A stretch of 64,000 bases of DNA. It comes from Adineta steineri (lineage: Eukaryota; Rotifera; Eurotatoria; Adinetida; Adinetidae). The stretch covers positions 498,768 through 562,767 of the forward strand of contig CAJNOI010000010.1 in assembly GCA_905250115.1 (NCBI GenBank), written 5' to 3'. Within the stretch, counting starts at the first letter, position 1; the number at the start of each line of letters is the position of its first letter. Below, one piece after another: positions 24,158-37,200 of this stretch. The position numbers and the translations under genes are program-made. The notes beneath the pieces were generated by a model that was given only the letters and a program-made list of their open reading frames with translations, did no database searches and had not been told where the DNA came from.

Positions 24158-24457
24158 TTATTTAGCAGTTGTTGTTGTTTTAAGTAAACCATGTTTATTA
24201 AGTTCTTGTTTAAGTTGTTCAATAAGTGGTGTTTCCGCTACATCATCATCCCAATGTTCTTCCCATAAACGTTTATCTTCTGTATCCAAATCATCTTGTG
24301 ACCATTCTTCAACTGGAAATTCTTCGAATTCATCATCTTCTTCCAAACTTGTTATATCTAATTTTTTATCTTTTGTTGTTATTTCATCTTTTCCAGCTGC
24401 TGTTTTATCTTTATTGTCTTCCGTTTTTTTAGAATTCTGATTTTGTTGAGTACTCAT
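24158..24457 (-). CDS. SEM1: SEM1/DSS1 proteasome lid subunit
   Basis: Single-exon frame of 99 codons. After a Lys/Thr-rich leader the C-terminal half carries the SEM1/DSS1 signature: two acidic-aromatic motifs, EEDDEFEEFPVEEWSQDD and RLWEEHWDDDVAE, then the helix LIEQLKQELNKHG. Known role: 26S proteasome lid assembly factor that also binds BRCA2 and TREX-2. At 99 aa it is longer than the ~70 aa human protein because of the N-terminal extension. The start codon is directly preceded by TTTTTTTTCTAG, an ideal splice acceptor with the AG touching the ATG. It is on the same strand as ARL8 upstream (295 bp) and WDR74 downstream. Confidence 0.93.
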   Translation of the reverse strand: MSTQQNQNSKKTEDNKDKTAAGKDEITTKDKKLDITSLEEDDEFEEFPVEEWSQDDLDTEDKRLWEEHWDDDVAETPLIEQLKQELNKHGLLKTTTTAK

Positions 24458-24752
24458 CTAGAAAAAAAAGAATGAACAGGTATAATTTTGTATATATATA
24501 TGTGTGTGTGATTCTCGACTTGGCTTTTTTTTATACTAATCAAAAAAATAAATAAATAAATAGTTAGAAATACGAATACAGACAACAATTAAAAAATGCA
24601 GATAAACAAGGCAAACTTTGTTTTATACAGAAAAAAAAGAAAATCAATCAAGCAAAATAGAAATCATTTGATTTGGAATGAAGAAATATTAATAAATAAA
24701 AGCTGCTATCGTTGCAATGATAAATTTGTTAGGTTTTTTTTATTCGAGAGAT

Positions 24753-25590
24753 TTATGAACGGCTGTTCGATTTTGAATGTTGAATAAGCCATTGAAGTGT
24801 TATATCTAAATAAAAAATAATAAATTTAAATACAGAAAAATTATTAATTTACCAATATTTTCTTTTTCTTTGCATGATATAGAATAACAACAAATTTCAC
24901 GATCTTTTATTGGTGATAAATCCCTAAATTTAAAATCGAATAATTTAATTTAAAATAAACAAAAATTTAAGAATTTTACAATCTTTGAATAAGTTCTTGA
25001 ACTTCAAGTGCATTTGGTAGGTCACGTTTATTACCAAGTACAAGAACAGGTATACCTTGAAGTTGTGGTTTTTCAAGTAAACTAATAAATTCTTGTTTCG
25101 ATGCATCCAATTTGTCATGATCAGCTGCATCAACCATAAATCTAATTATATAATACAATTGTCTATATAATAGGATTTTATTTAATTAACATACACTATT
25201 GCATTCACACCACGACAATATCGTTCCCACATACCACGAAAACGTGGTTGTCCACCTATGATAAATAAGAATATTTTTTATACGAAAAAAAATTTGACCA
25301 AATATAAATATGCATACCAATATCCCAAATCTAAAAATATGGATAATTAATTTATTAATTAATTTTTTTTCGAAATTTTTATTTACTTTGATGGTAACAT
25401 TTCCTTTTGTTATTTTTCTCATATTAAATCCTACTGTTGGTATCATATCTTCGGAATATTGACCTGATGCAATTAAATTAACGAATGTTGTTTTACCAGA
25501 ATTTTGTAAACCAACAAGTGTTAATTCCATTTCTTCTTTCCAAAATAAACTTTTAAACCAATCGAGAATACGTTGAACAAAGGCAAACAT
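24753..25590 (-). CDS. ARL8: ARL8-type lysosomal small GTPase
   Basis: Six exons: 25387-25590, 25318-25330, 25195-25255, 24980-25141, 24853-24923, 24753-24805. The product (~186 aa) starts with an amphipathic helix ([20 protein letters not shown]), as in ARL8, which lacks a Gly2 myristoylation site. G1 [10 protein letters not shown], switch [11 protein letters not shown]3 [20 protein letters not shown]4 NKRDL and G5 SCKEK are in place. Known role: recruits kinesin adaptors and HOPS to lysosomes and lysosome-related vesicles. The second exon is only 13 nt and encodes WDI of the G3 motif. Family identity is clear from the N-terminal helix and the [15 protein letters not shown] stretch. Confidence 0.95.
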
Positions 25591-26219
25591 TGTTTAAAAT
25601 ATCACTCAAATTTTCTTTTTATAAAAATAAGAATTCGTCTATATGGCTATATCTATAAGAGACAACAAATGACTAATGAATAAATTCAAATCTTTTCTTC
25701 ATATTCTATGATTCATTATCACAAGCGAATTTGTATTAGGTGTCTGACATGGCCGTGCAAATGCTTCCTTCGATTTTTATATAGTAGTGTCACAGGGGTC
25801 ACCACTGTCTTAACTATGTGCATTATTGACTTGTAAAACTGATGACAAAATAGTTAAAGAATCTATGTACTTATTTCGTTTACAAAAATAACTAAAATTT
25901 GTATTATGTTCAATAATTGGACTTCAGTCATGATTCAAAAGGAGTTTTCTTTCACATCGATACTTGAATGTTTGTATTATGATTAGTTCAATCAATAAAT
26001 ATAATTTTATTTTTTTTGGTTGATAGCATTTATAATATAATTGACTAAAAATTCTACTCTTGCCTTTGCACATATCAAGTTATTCTCTAGAATCTAATAA
26101 ATAACCAATTTTATTCATATTTCGATTCATTTAAACAAAAATACATTGAAAATAAGAATAATACATATTTTTTAAGAACAATCATTTAAAATAAAGTTTA
26201 TTTATTATATATATGTTTT
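25591..26219. other. Intergenic, no gene seen
   Basis: 629 bp of AT-rich spacer between the ARL8 start and the cysteine-rich protein stop. No exon or RNA gene was identified. Confidence 0.5.
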
Positions 26220-26732
26220 TTAACAACCTTCTAAAGGATCTTGACATATACCAGAAAGACACACAAGTTCATCACTACAATCAAATGTATTTAAACAAGA
26301 TTTTGAATATGTTTGTGTTGGTTGACAAATACCAAAACGACATATACCATTTCCTATGCAACAGGGTGTTGAAGAAGGATCTGTTGAACATGATGAATAT
26401 AATGGTGTACATCGTGTACATATTTGATTAACACAAAAATCATCAGTATTGAAACATTCTCGATGAAGATGACATGTTTGTCCAGTTTTATAAAGTGGTG
26501 TACATTGATGACGATAACAACGTGAACCACTACAACAATGAGCAGAATTTGAACATGATTCACTTGAATTACGACATGGAACACAATGACCACGATAACA
26601 AACAGTATTTGCATCATTATATGATAAACAATCGACAGTTGATTCACATGTAGATCGTACATCGATAATCACATTTACAATAGCAAATACATAACGTGGA
26701 ATAACAATAAGAAGAAATATTGGTGGTTTCAT
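26220..26732 (-). CDS. Small secreted cysteine-rich protein, unknown
   Basis: Intronless 170-codon frame. It begins with a hydrophobic leader (MKPPIFLLIVIPRYVFAIVNV) and then has 25 cysteines in about 145 residues, arranged in repeating blocks such as C-x5-C-x8-C-x4-C, two CC pairs (AHCCSG, TPCCIG) and short C-x4-C spacers. No metal or enzyme motif is visible. The pattern resembles EB-module or dickkopf-like disulfide-rich extracellular domains, but I cannot assign a family. The even cysteine density over the whole length and the leader support a real secreted protein rather than chance. No interaction is suggested by its neighbours. Confidence 0.72.
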   Translation of the reverse strand: MKPPIFLLIVIPRYVFAIVNVIIDVRSTCESTVDCLSYNDANTVCYRGHCVPCRNSSESCSNSAHCCSGSRCYRHQCTPLYKTGQTCHLHRECFNTDDFCVNQICTRCTPLYSSCSTDPSSTPCCIGNGICRFGICQPTQTYSKSCLNTFDCSDELVCLSGICQDPLEGC

Positions 26733-27940
26733 GTCAAGATAGCAGAAGACAAATGATAATATTCTATATCTATCATAGGCCTCAATAATTATTCTCTCGT
26801 CTTCTAGTTTTTTGTTTATTTATTCTACAGTATTTTTTTTGGATGGATGAAGAAAGAACTGTTTTGTTCGATATCGAATAGCATATATGACATACACGGA
26901 TATCCGAGACTCAATTCTCTTATTTTCTATTGTCCTTTTCTTCTCATCTCTATGCCTATATATATATATATATCCATGTTCTGTAAATATCAAAGACTTT
27001 CACAACTACTAATTTCAACAATTTTCATATAAATATCTATCTATAAGAAAAGAAGAACATTAGACTAATCATTTTTAAAGTCATTCATGGACAACATATG
27101 ATATTGTTTCGAATACAATTATTGAACAGAAACAAAATGTTGAATATAATACAATATATATTTCAACATCTGTATTGTATTAATGTTGTTTTATAATATT
27201 AGACAATCGATTTATTTAGATTACAAAGAAAAAGAGAAAACGAAACTTCTCTATTTATAAATGATGGTCAAATTTTTCTTATATATAATAAACGTGATGT
27301 ATTCTCATCATTGTTAATAATATTCTAATCCCTACATTCTCTCTTCTCATATACGAAATGTATACTTTATAGGTGAAAAGAATATCAACATGTAACATAA
27401 TTATTATTGACTTCAGAATCAAATTCGTTCATAATGAAAGTGACGATAAGCATGTACTAAGATTAAATTTGTATTATATATGTTTTTTTCCTCTAGCTTT
27501 TAGGTAACGTATGTTTAAAAATCATAAAGATTTGTCTGAATTACACAAAAAAAAGAGACGATCATAAATGAGAAAGAAGAAAAATGTACATTTTTATATC
27601 TTTGCTCTTCAATATACAAGAATAAATACTTTTAAACATGAATTTTTTTTGTTTGATAACCAACGGTCAATGATCATTCTTGTAATTGTCTTCGATTTAC
27701 ATTAATCATATAAGAAAGAAGTTTTATATATCCATTCGAACATAAATCAATTGTCATAATATACCAATTCTTTTTCTTGTTCTTATTGAATGAAGAATGA
27801 CTATTGAGATAAGAGATCTTACCTGACTACAGATGATTGTACTTAATCATCTCTCTTATATGACTTAAGTGAAAAGTATCATAATATATACATAAAGATA
27901 AGTAGTAAGAGATCATTTCATTTTTTTGAAATTAATTTAG
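26733..27940. other. Divergent intergenic region, no gene seen
   Basis: 1.2 kb between the cysteine-rich gene and the macroglobulin gene, transcribed away from each other, so likely both promoters. A (TA)n tract sits near 26957-26972. The last bases before 27941 form an acceptor-like AATTAATTTAG. Confidence 0.5.
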
Positions 27941-30900
27941 ATGTTCAAAATTTTTTTAATATGTATAAATCTTTGTACAGTATTGACAAATTCTAATCAA
28001 ACGGATCGTTTACGTCGACAATCTCCATTTGCTGATGGTATTCAACCACCATTACATAAGCATGAACCACGATGGGTACTGCCAACACATGCTCATCGTA
28101 AATCTGAACCGTATGTATTTTATATTATTGAAAATAAATTATTTTTATTCATTTAGAAATTATATGATCGTTGGACCGAAAATAGTTCGTCCATCAGATA
28201 TTGTTTCGGTTTGGGTAACTATTTTAAATAAAGACTGGTCAGTGACAAATGTTGCCGTTTCATTATTTAATCGAAATGATGAAATAGCAGCAAATGAACA
28301 AAGTCTAATACCAGAAATTCCAACAGCAGTTGTATTTCAAGTACCACAAAGTGCACCAAATGGTACTTATAGAATATATATTCGAGGAACATTACCTAAT
28401 GGTCATGTTGTTTTTTATAATGAAACAAATGTTATTTTTCATCCGAAATCTCTTTCAATTTTTATACAATTAGAGAAACCGATGTATAGACATGAACAAC
28501 TAGGTAAAAATAAAATATTTTTTAAAAAATGAAAACTCAAAATAGAATACTCTGTACATTTCTAGTTAAATTTCGATGTATTCCAGTTTATTCGGATTTA
28601 CGTGGATATTTCAGTACAGTCGATGCCTATTTAATAGTAAATAACAAGATTAAATAAATGTATCTTTGTAAAATATTTTTAGGGTCCAATGAATAATATA
28701 TTAAGACGTTGGCATAATTTACAAACAACATGGGGTTTGTTGTAAATTAAAATAAATCTATTTATTTATTTATTTATTTTCTAGGTTATGTGGAATTATC
28801 ATATCAATTTGCTTCATTTATTGCATTTGGTACTTATACAATACGTTGCGAAGCTCAACAATCAGTAAATCAAAAAGAATTTTTAGTTGATTTCTTTTGT
28901 AAAAAATATTTTTTTATTTAATTAATATTGAATTATTTGAAAAAATTTATATTTAGTACAAAAGAAAATCGAAGTTAATGTTTCATTACCATTTTTTATT
29001 AATGTTGAATCATCAACTATTAATGGAATTGTTACAGCCAAGTAAAATAAATTTATTCTAATTTTTTTTTAATTTTATCATTTGTTTAGTTATACAACTG
29101 GTCGTGGTGTTGTTGGTTTAATGAGATTAACTGTACGTTTAAAAGATTTAGATGAAAGTTTTGAACCAGCAGTTAATATTATTCCTGTACCTGATGCACC
29201 AGGACCAAAACTTGATTATCCTTATAAATCAGTAAGTTATAATAGATAAGAATAAAATAAATAGTTTTATTTTTTGAAATAGTTTATTGGTCGTTCTGAT
29301 TTTGCTATACCAATATCAGAAGCAGTTCGTGAATTTGGTGATTTAGTCAATCGTGAATTAATATTTACAGCAACTGTATTCGATCCATTATGGAATGAAA
29401 CAACAAATTCATCATTTCTTACATCATTTTATAAAACAGAATATCGTATTAAATTTCTTAATAGACAATCAGGTGTATTCAAACCTCAAATGACATATAC
29501 ACTTAATGTAAAATAAATTAAATGATACAAAATTACTTTTCAAAATATATCTATAATTTAGATTGCTGTATTAAATGGTGATCAAAGTCGATTTCGTGTT
29601 GCTGATTTTAATCGTAATACAACATATGTACGTATACAAACTAATTTTGATGTTGGTCCACCACTTGCTTCAGTTGATCATCCAATACCTGATGATGCTT
29701 TAGTTAAACATGCATTTATTATTCCAAATCAGAATCAATCAATGTATATGTCTATTCGAGTAAAATTAATATATTCGATTTTCTTTTCAATTATTGAAAA
29801 AAAATCGATACTATTTTTAGGCAGAATTATTTATTAATAATGAATTTATTCAAACAGCATTTATTGAACAACGTTCAGTTCGTTATCGATCACCAAGTCA
29901 AACCTATATTCAAATTACAACAAGTACAAGACAACCTCGAGTATAATTTATTGTTTACAAAAAAAAATATTTCTTTTTTTTATTTTCTTAGATTGATAAT
30001 TATATGATTTTTACAGTTAATGTCAGTCGTTATTGTTCACATGTTCATTATCATGTAAATTTTCTTTATTAAATTGTTTCAATTCAAAAAAATCTCTTTC
30101 TATTAGATTATTTCAGCAAGTCGTATCGTTTATACAGATACAATTCAAATGCTTAATTCGCGTCAACAAACAGTTTATGTAGCTGTAACACGTCGTATGG
30201 CTCCATCAGCACATATTCTTGCTTATTTTATTGATTATACAGGTGAACTTGTTGCTGATGTTATTCATTTTCATGTTAGTATTACATCGGATACAGTTGC
30301 ACTTAATTTAACACTAAATCAACGGAAAGATTTAACAGGTGACACAGTTGAATTACTTGCTTATGGACCTGCACAAGCACGAGTTGCATTTTCTGGAACA
30401 GAATATGCTCAATATCAATTATATGGTGGAAATGATATACTGGAAATGGATGTAAGTCACAGTATAATCAAAGAAAGAAAAAAATGATAATACATTTTTC
30501 ATATAGATTTATAATGAATTATATGAATATGATGCTGCTGCACATCCAAGTCCAAATATAACATGGTATTCAAATTTTTTAACACCTTCCGAAAAAGTGT
30601 ATCGTGTTGGTCAATCAATTGCCGCTAATGTTTATCGAGTATTTCGTTCGGCTGGTCTATTTCTATTGACTGATATAGATATAGTTATTGATGAAGAACA
30701 AGAAGAAAAATTTTGTATGGAATTAGGAAATCGATTTACTTGTAATGATGGATCTTGTTATACAATTAGTGAAAAATGTGATGGTATTTTTAATTGTCTA
30801 GATGGTGCTGATGAATTAGATTGTTTGTATTAAAAATAGTAAAACAGAAATAATTCTTATTCCTATTTTTTTTGTCTGTATGAGATAGGTCCGGAAAAAT

Positions 30901-33900
30901 CTGGACCATCATTTACACCGATAAATAAACGTTTATGGCCATATTGGGAACGACTTTTTCAATTATCAATAGCTTGGGAATCTGTTTCGAGTTATCCTGA
31001 TGGTCGAGCTCAATTAACTGTCGGTGTTCCTGATGTCATTGGTACTTGGATGGTTTCAGCATTTTCAATTAGTCAACAAAATGGTCTTTCAGTTTTGCCT
31101 AGTGTTGTTACAGTAAAATGACATATATTTTTTTCTATTTCTAAAATTAAAATGATATATAAATAAGTTCGAAGGTACAAGACAATTTTTTATTTCTGTT
31201 GAAATCCCAGGAAAAGTTCGACTTGGAGAACAAATTGGAGCACGTGTTGATGTATTTAATTTTCAAACACATCGAATTGAAGTAAGAAAAAAATTATATT
31301 ATTTAATAAAAGAACAAAATTTATTTTTAATCTAGGCGTTAATTATTTTACATGCTTCACCCAATTATCGCTTTATTAATATTGATCAAAGTGGTCAAGC
31401 ATCTTCTTTTGCACCACGAACATCCGAAGGACATCATCATGTTCTTCTCATTGTAAAATAAGAATAATTCATTTTTTTCGGAATTTCTTTAGAAATCTTC
31501 TTCAATATTTTCAGTTATATCCAAGTAGTTCAAGACGTATTCATTTACCAATTCTACCTTTAACAGTCGGTTCAATTGATGTTATAATCGAAGGTATAAC
31601 AGGAGTTAAACAAGATATTGAAACAAAAACAATCGAAGTTGTGGTTGGATTTATTATTGTTAATAAAAATTTCATATTATTATTAGTATTTAATCTTTTT
31701 AGTATGAAGGTATTACAAATCATTATTCGACATCAACATTAATTTCACTTGAAAACACACCACGACAAATGTATGAATTTGATATCATTGTACCAGAAAA
31801 TTATATACTACCATTACAAAATTATTTGATTTATGTACCCGGTTCACCTAAAGCAAATATGTATATATCAGGTAAATGTATAGTTTATCTCTTTTTACTT
31901 AAATATCGTATGGCTTTTATTGAATAGGGGATGTTGCTGGACCATATTTTTGGGAAGGATCAGAAAAAGCATTAACATCTGATAATCTTATTTATAAGAC
32001 GGTTGCAGCTGCTGAAGGTGCATTAATTGGTTTTGCTACAATGGTTTATGATGTAATTTATTTAAGACAAGGTCATGGTGGAAAAGGATTTGATCAATCT
32101 AAACTTATACAATTACTTGATCTTGCTAATATAGGTAATCTTTATAATATAATCTATATAAAGATGATTAAATTATTTCTTTTTTATAGAATATAATCGT
32201 TTAATGGCATTTTATTTTGATGATCAATCTGATATGGGTATTCATGATGGTGCATTTAGTAATTTTGGTTGGAAAAATGAAACAAGTGTATGGTAAATAG
32301 AATGAGAGAAAAGAAAAAGTATATATTTATTTTATTTTAATGATTGAAGGTTAACATCATGGGTTTTAATTGCATTAAAAGATGCATCACAAGCTGAATG
32401 GGAAACTCATAATCTATTTATCGATCCACGTGTACGTGCAAAATCATCGAGATGGGTTATGACACGTCAAAATGAAGATGGTTCATGGAAAGAACATAGT
32501 AATATACTTGATCGAGAAAAATTTCAAGTAAAATATTTCATTTCAAAAATCGTTTTTATATTATTAATTTCAAAAATTTAGTCACTTTTACATTCAATTG
32601 ATACAGATTTACCTTTAAATTTATCCTTAACAGCTCAAGCAATAATTGCATTAAAAATGAATTTAGATATCAATGGTTTAATGAAAGAAGAAATGACAGA
32701 TGCTATTGATCGTGGTCGAAATTGGCTTGAATTACATTATCATGTATAATAGCATTTAATTTAATTCATATATACAAAAAAAACTATTCTTTTAGATGAT
32801 TGTTGATTCATTTGAATTAGCAATTACAACATATGCATTACATGTTGTTAATAGTCCAGAAAAAGATAAAGCTTTCAATATGCTTATTAATCAACAACGA
32901 ACAAGTAGATTTAAAATTTTTTTTTATTATGTATAATATTTAGTTAGTTAAGGTTCTTCTGGTATTTATTGGTCAAATATTGAATTACCATCTAATAGAG
33001 CTGTGTTCATGTCATTAAATGAACGTTTAGCACCAAAATATGAATCCGAATTAGAAGCACATGCAATTGCATCAACATCATTTGCTTTATTAACCTATAT
33101 AAAACGTGCTCAAACATCATTAGGAAAACCCATTGTACATTGGTTACAAACTCGACGAAATTTTGTAGCTGGTTGGTGTTCAAGTTATGATTCATTTTTT
33201 GCTCTAAAATCTCTTGTTAATTATGCCATACGATATGGTGATACAATACAACAATATAATTTACGTGTTAATCTTTCATCATCAGATGATGCTTATTCTA
33301 GAAAATTTGAACCAATTTTAATTACCGATGATAATATTATAGATGTACAACAACGTTCAATTGAAAGTGTTTATGGAAGAGTATTTATTGATGCATATGG
33401 TACAGGTTATGCACTCATGCAGGTTAGATTAATTTGATTATATATATTTGAAGAATATTTATATATATATAGATGAAAGTTGAAGTTAATGTTGAATATC
33501 CTGAATTAATTCGTCCTGTAGCCTACGAAGCATTTCAAATGTCATTAAATGTTCATCTATCTAATAAATATAATTTTAGTTATTTATTATATGAACCATG
33601 TGTTACGTATGTAATGATTTATTCGAAAATAGGAATTTTTTTTTATTTTAATAAAATAGATGGTTACCAGGTTTAACAAAAGCTGGTCGATCGGGTTGGT
33701 CAATATTTACGATTGAAATACCAACAGGTTATAAAATAGAAGAACGTTATCTTAAAGATTTAGTTGGTTTTGGTATTGTACGAAATCTTCGTGATGCAGA
33801 AAATTATCCAAATTCACTTAATTTTCTTTTTGAATTTGTAAATTTTATTTTTATTTTTTCTATCGATAAATATTTTATTATTTTATCTAGTTTGATACAA

Positions 33901-34223
33901 CTCCAATTTGTTGGGCATTTGAACTTAAAAGGTATATTCCTGTTGCAAATATGACACGATATTATGAAATGAAAGCTTATGAATGGCATGAACCTTGTAA
34001 ATAAAAATTTTGAAATTGTTTTTTTTTATTTTCTTTCTCTAAAATAGGGAGTGCAAATCGATCAATGTATACATTACGTACACTTTTTGGCCTTGATATT
34101 TGTTCTGTATGTGGTTCATATCAATGTCCATATTGCCCTTACTATGCTAAAAGTTCACAAATTCAAATAACATTATTTATAATCATTTTTTTCATTGTAT
34201 TTCAATTATTTCAAATTCATTAG
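27941..34223 (+). CDS. Alpha-2-macroglobulin family protein with LDLa, no thioester (Mcr type)
   Basis: A 28-exon gene; I traced each splice in frame from the ATG at 27941 to the TAG at 34223, giving roughly 1,580 aa. It has a signal peptide, a dibasic RLRRQ soon after it, macroglobulin MG domains (YMIVGPKIVRPSDIVSVWVT; QLEKPMYRHEQLVKFRCIPV), and an LDL-receptor class A module in the bait region (30712-30822, TCNDGSCYTISEKCDGIFNCLDGADELDC). These are followed by the thioester/alpha-helical domain and a receptor-binding domain ending KAYEWHEPWSANRSM. The CGEQ thioester is absent: that position reads AAAEGALIGFATMVYDVIYL. The C-terminus is a hydrophobic segment (ITLFIIIFFIVFQLF) suggesting a membrane or GPI anchor. 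LDLa plus thioester loss is the Drosophila Mcr (Tep6) architecture, which acts at epithelial septate junctions and in phagocytosis. Confidence 0.88.
30712..30822 (+). other. LDL-receptor class A module within the macroglobulin gene
   Basis: Six cysteines with the calcium-cage acidic residues (CDGIFNCLDGADELDC). The module is completed over the intron by the choice GAT T|GTTTGT, giving DELDCPEKSG. Confidence 0.85.
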
Positions 34224-37200
34224 TTAAATTATTATTTTTTTTCTCGTTCTTTCTGTTATTGTTATTAATACATTTTAGTTTATAAATAAAAATAAAATCT
34301 ATTGAACAATATTGAAATTTTTTTTAATAATGATGATGATCATCTATAAATATAGTATGTTATTTGAATAAACTAAAGAATAGTCTGAAAGCCATGCAAG
34401 TGTTATTATTCATCATATATGTATAATGTGAGAATAGAAATTGAATATCTATTCGTGATGTTGACGATTGAGTGTTCGAGTTTTTTATTCACACTTTTAG
34501 TTTACTTATACTCAAGCGATGCATTTCATCACTATCGACAATTGATCGGTACTATACTGCACTTTTCTCTTATCAAAAGTGAAGAGGTACAAATGTTCCT
34601 ATTGTTGTTTTACATTTGTCAACTTGATGCTTGGATATACTAAGACACAGCATGGCGAGACGCGCTCATAAGCATAATCGGCCTTTATCATATATATATA
34701 CACCTCATAAGTGACAATTATAGTCTGTATAGACATAGAACTTGATACATATAGTGAAAGGTAGACACGCGTGCTTATATTATTATTATCGTAACAGTAT
34801 GAGATGTTATGTCTTGAATTTTTATTAATTGATATATTAAGATGAAAAACAATATATGACAAGTTGATTTTCGAAAAAATTTGATGGAAATGAAGAAAAC
34901 AGCAAATGACATCATCATCATTGTCATCATCTTTGAATCCAGCTGTTTCGTTTATCAAAAAAATCCATTTAAAATGTAAATGATTTCATCAAAAAAAAAG
35001 TTGACCACCTGTCGTGTACGAGGTCAGATTATTTTCTTTTTTTTTGATACATATATATATACATATTATGCAATATAGAATAAAACCAAAAAGTGAAATA
35101 TTTGACCATTCTTTTCTATAACTTTATCCTTTTATTTCTAATGAATGATAAATGTGTTTCTTTCTTCATACTTTATTGTTGTTATAACTATAGAGAATAT
35201 AATTAGTAATGTGAATTGTAAGACCATGATATATAATATATTAATAAAAGAACAACACAATATGTTAGTCATGTTTGTTTCGTAATCACTAATAACAGTT
35301 ACATACAAAGTTGAAAGAGACATTCATATATAGTACAGTTAATCTACATATGGAAATTACTCTCTTAGCTATTAGCTGCCGTCATTGCCGTCATCGTTTG
35401 ATACAGTTTAACGTACGGAAACATGTTCTGGCAATTTCCTGTAAGTGTATATACGCTTATTGCACCTCTTGTCTCAATGAGAATTTGTTCGTTTGAAGTT
35501 GATGAATGAATTTATAGTCATAAGTTCAGGCGGGACGAAAATCTACATAACTCAATTAGATAAAAATGTAGAATATCGGAGAAATCATGAGAAGAAGAAG
35601 AAGAAAAAAGAACTTATCATTTATTAACACTTACTAAGCAATAGTTCTTTCTGACATTTATATTGGTACAAATGAGTACAAAAAAATGTCAATAGCTGTA
35701 ATTTGTTCATACATTTATATAGATCGGACGAAGGTCATTGTCATGAGAAATAGATATAATAAAAATAGATTAGCCAACAAAACTACAACAACGGATCGAT
35801 TAACTCGATCACAAATGATATTCACATATATATGCTAAATAAAACAATATTTTGATTATTATAAAAGTTTTATTGCTCATAATTTCATTGTGTGAAAAGA
35901 TTTAATTTATTTTAAAGTATATCGCGCGTATATGAAAAAAAAAGATTATGATTAAATTTTCAGTTTTAATCAAAACATTTCATTATAAACAATTAGTCGT
36001 TATTTCTCTTTTGTTTAAATCTTTAAAAAGATTAGAAAAGATGAAATAATGATCTATCTTGTGCAATATTTTAATCCTTACTTCTTCATTCAAGTATACT
36101 CGTTCTTTTTTTCTGTATGTATTGAATTCACGTCATACGTACAAATTGCTTTTCATGTTATCTGTCTGACAGTTAGTCTGGTCATTTTATCACCTTTTTC
36201 TTTTACTTTCTTATATATATATATATATACATACGTTTCTTTTCATTTCCCACTTATAGATTTTCTCTCTTATTTTTAAGATGCTTAAGTCTCTCATGCA
36301 AAAATTTTTGAGAAGTAATTTAGTTAATGTTATGTGATTACAATGATGATAGACCTTCAGACTTTCACCTGTCGACGATTTCGTGTTTGTACTAATGAGA
36401 TATATTCGTGAGGCATGACTAGTTATATGTTGTTTGCTGATAACTAATTTGAACGATTTGAACACATACGTATATATCATATTGTGAGATCATATCCATT
36501 CTGTTTTGACTTGATGACATTCTATATCCAAAGGGATAACTCACAAGAATAAGCACGCACATACGTTGTTAATGATTACATAGAGAAAATGATTAATTAA
36601 TTGCAATAGTTATTCATAATGACATGAACAAGCTTATGTTACTTTCTCTTTTTTTTTTTATGACTTGAAATTAAAACAAAAGAAAAAGAAAAACTAGCAC
36701 CGTCTTATCGTGTTCGGGTCAGTACACTTCCTGAATGTGAATTTGAAACATAATCAATGTCTGAAGTATAAGAAAAGAAAAGGAAAACGAGAGCCAGACA
36801 ACGTAAGAAGTAGAGGAAACAAGAAAAAGTGACGATTCGAATGTCATTTGCCCTTTCATATATGAATACATATAGAGGTCGACTAATCGAGCAACATTAT
36901 CTTAGCAGGCGGGCGGCTGTCATTACATCACACCTTCAGGCTGCTATTCAAATGTGTTCGTGATGACAGCTAGACAATGAAATAAAAATTTTAGTATATG
37001 TAAGACTAGTTAAATTACGTGAAAAACGTGCCGTTCACGCTTCCGATACATTTAATGAACGGTATGCCGACCATCAGTAAGCAGACACTTTCGTATGTAT
37101 ACAATCATACTTATGACGGCGACTCGACTTCTAAAAGAACAATTAACTCCCGAATAGAATAAAAAAAGAAAGAAAATGAAACTATGTTGGGTAGTCTATC

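Noticed and set aside
34599..34958. 119-codon minus-strand frame downstream of the macroglobulin gene
   Set aside because: No domain, biased to Ile/Tyr/Ser, no splice borders; likely chance.
37031..37060. Inverted repeat CCGTTCA/TGAACGG as a hairpin RNA or terminator
   Set aside because: Only 7 bp of stem, no extension with near matches; can occur by chance in 64 kb.
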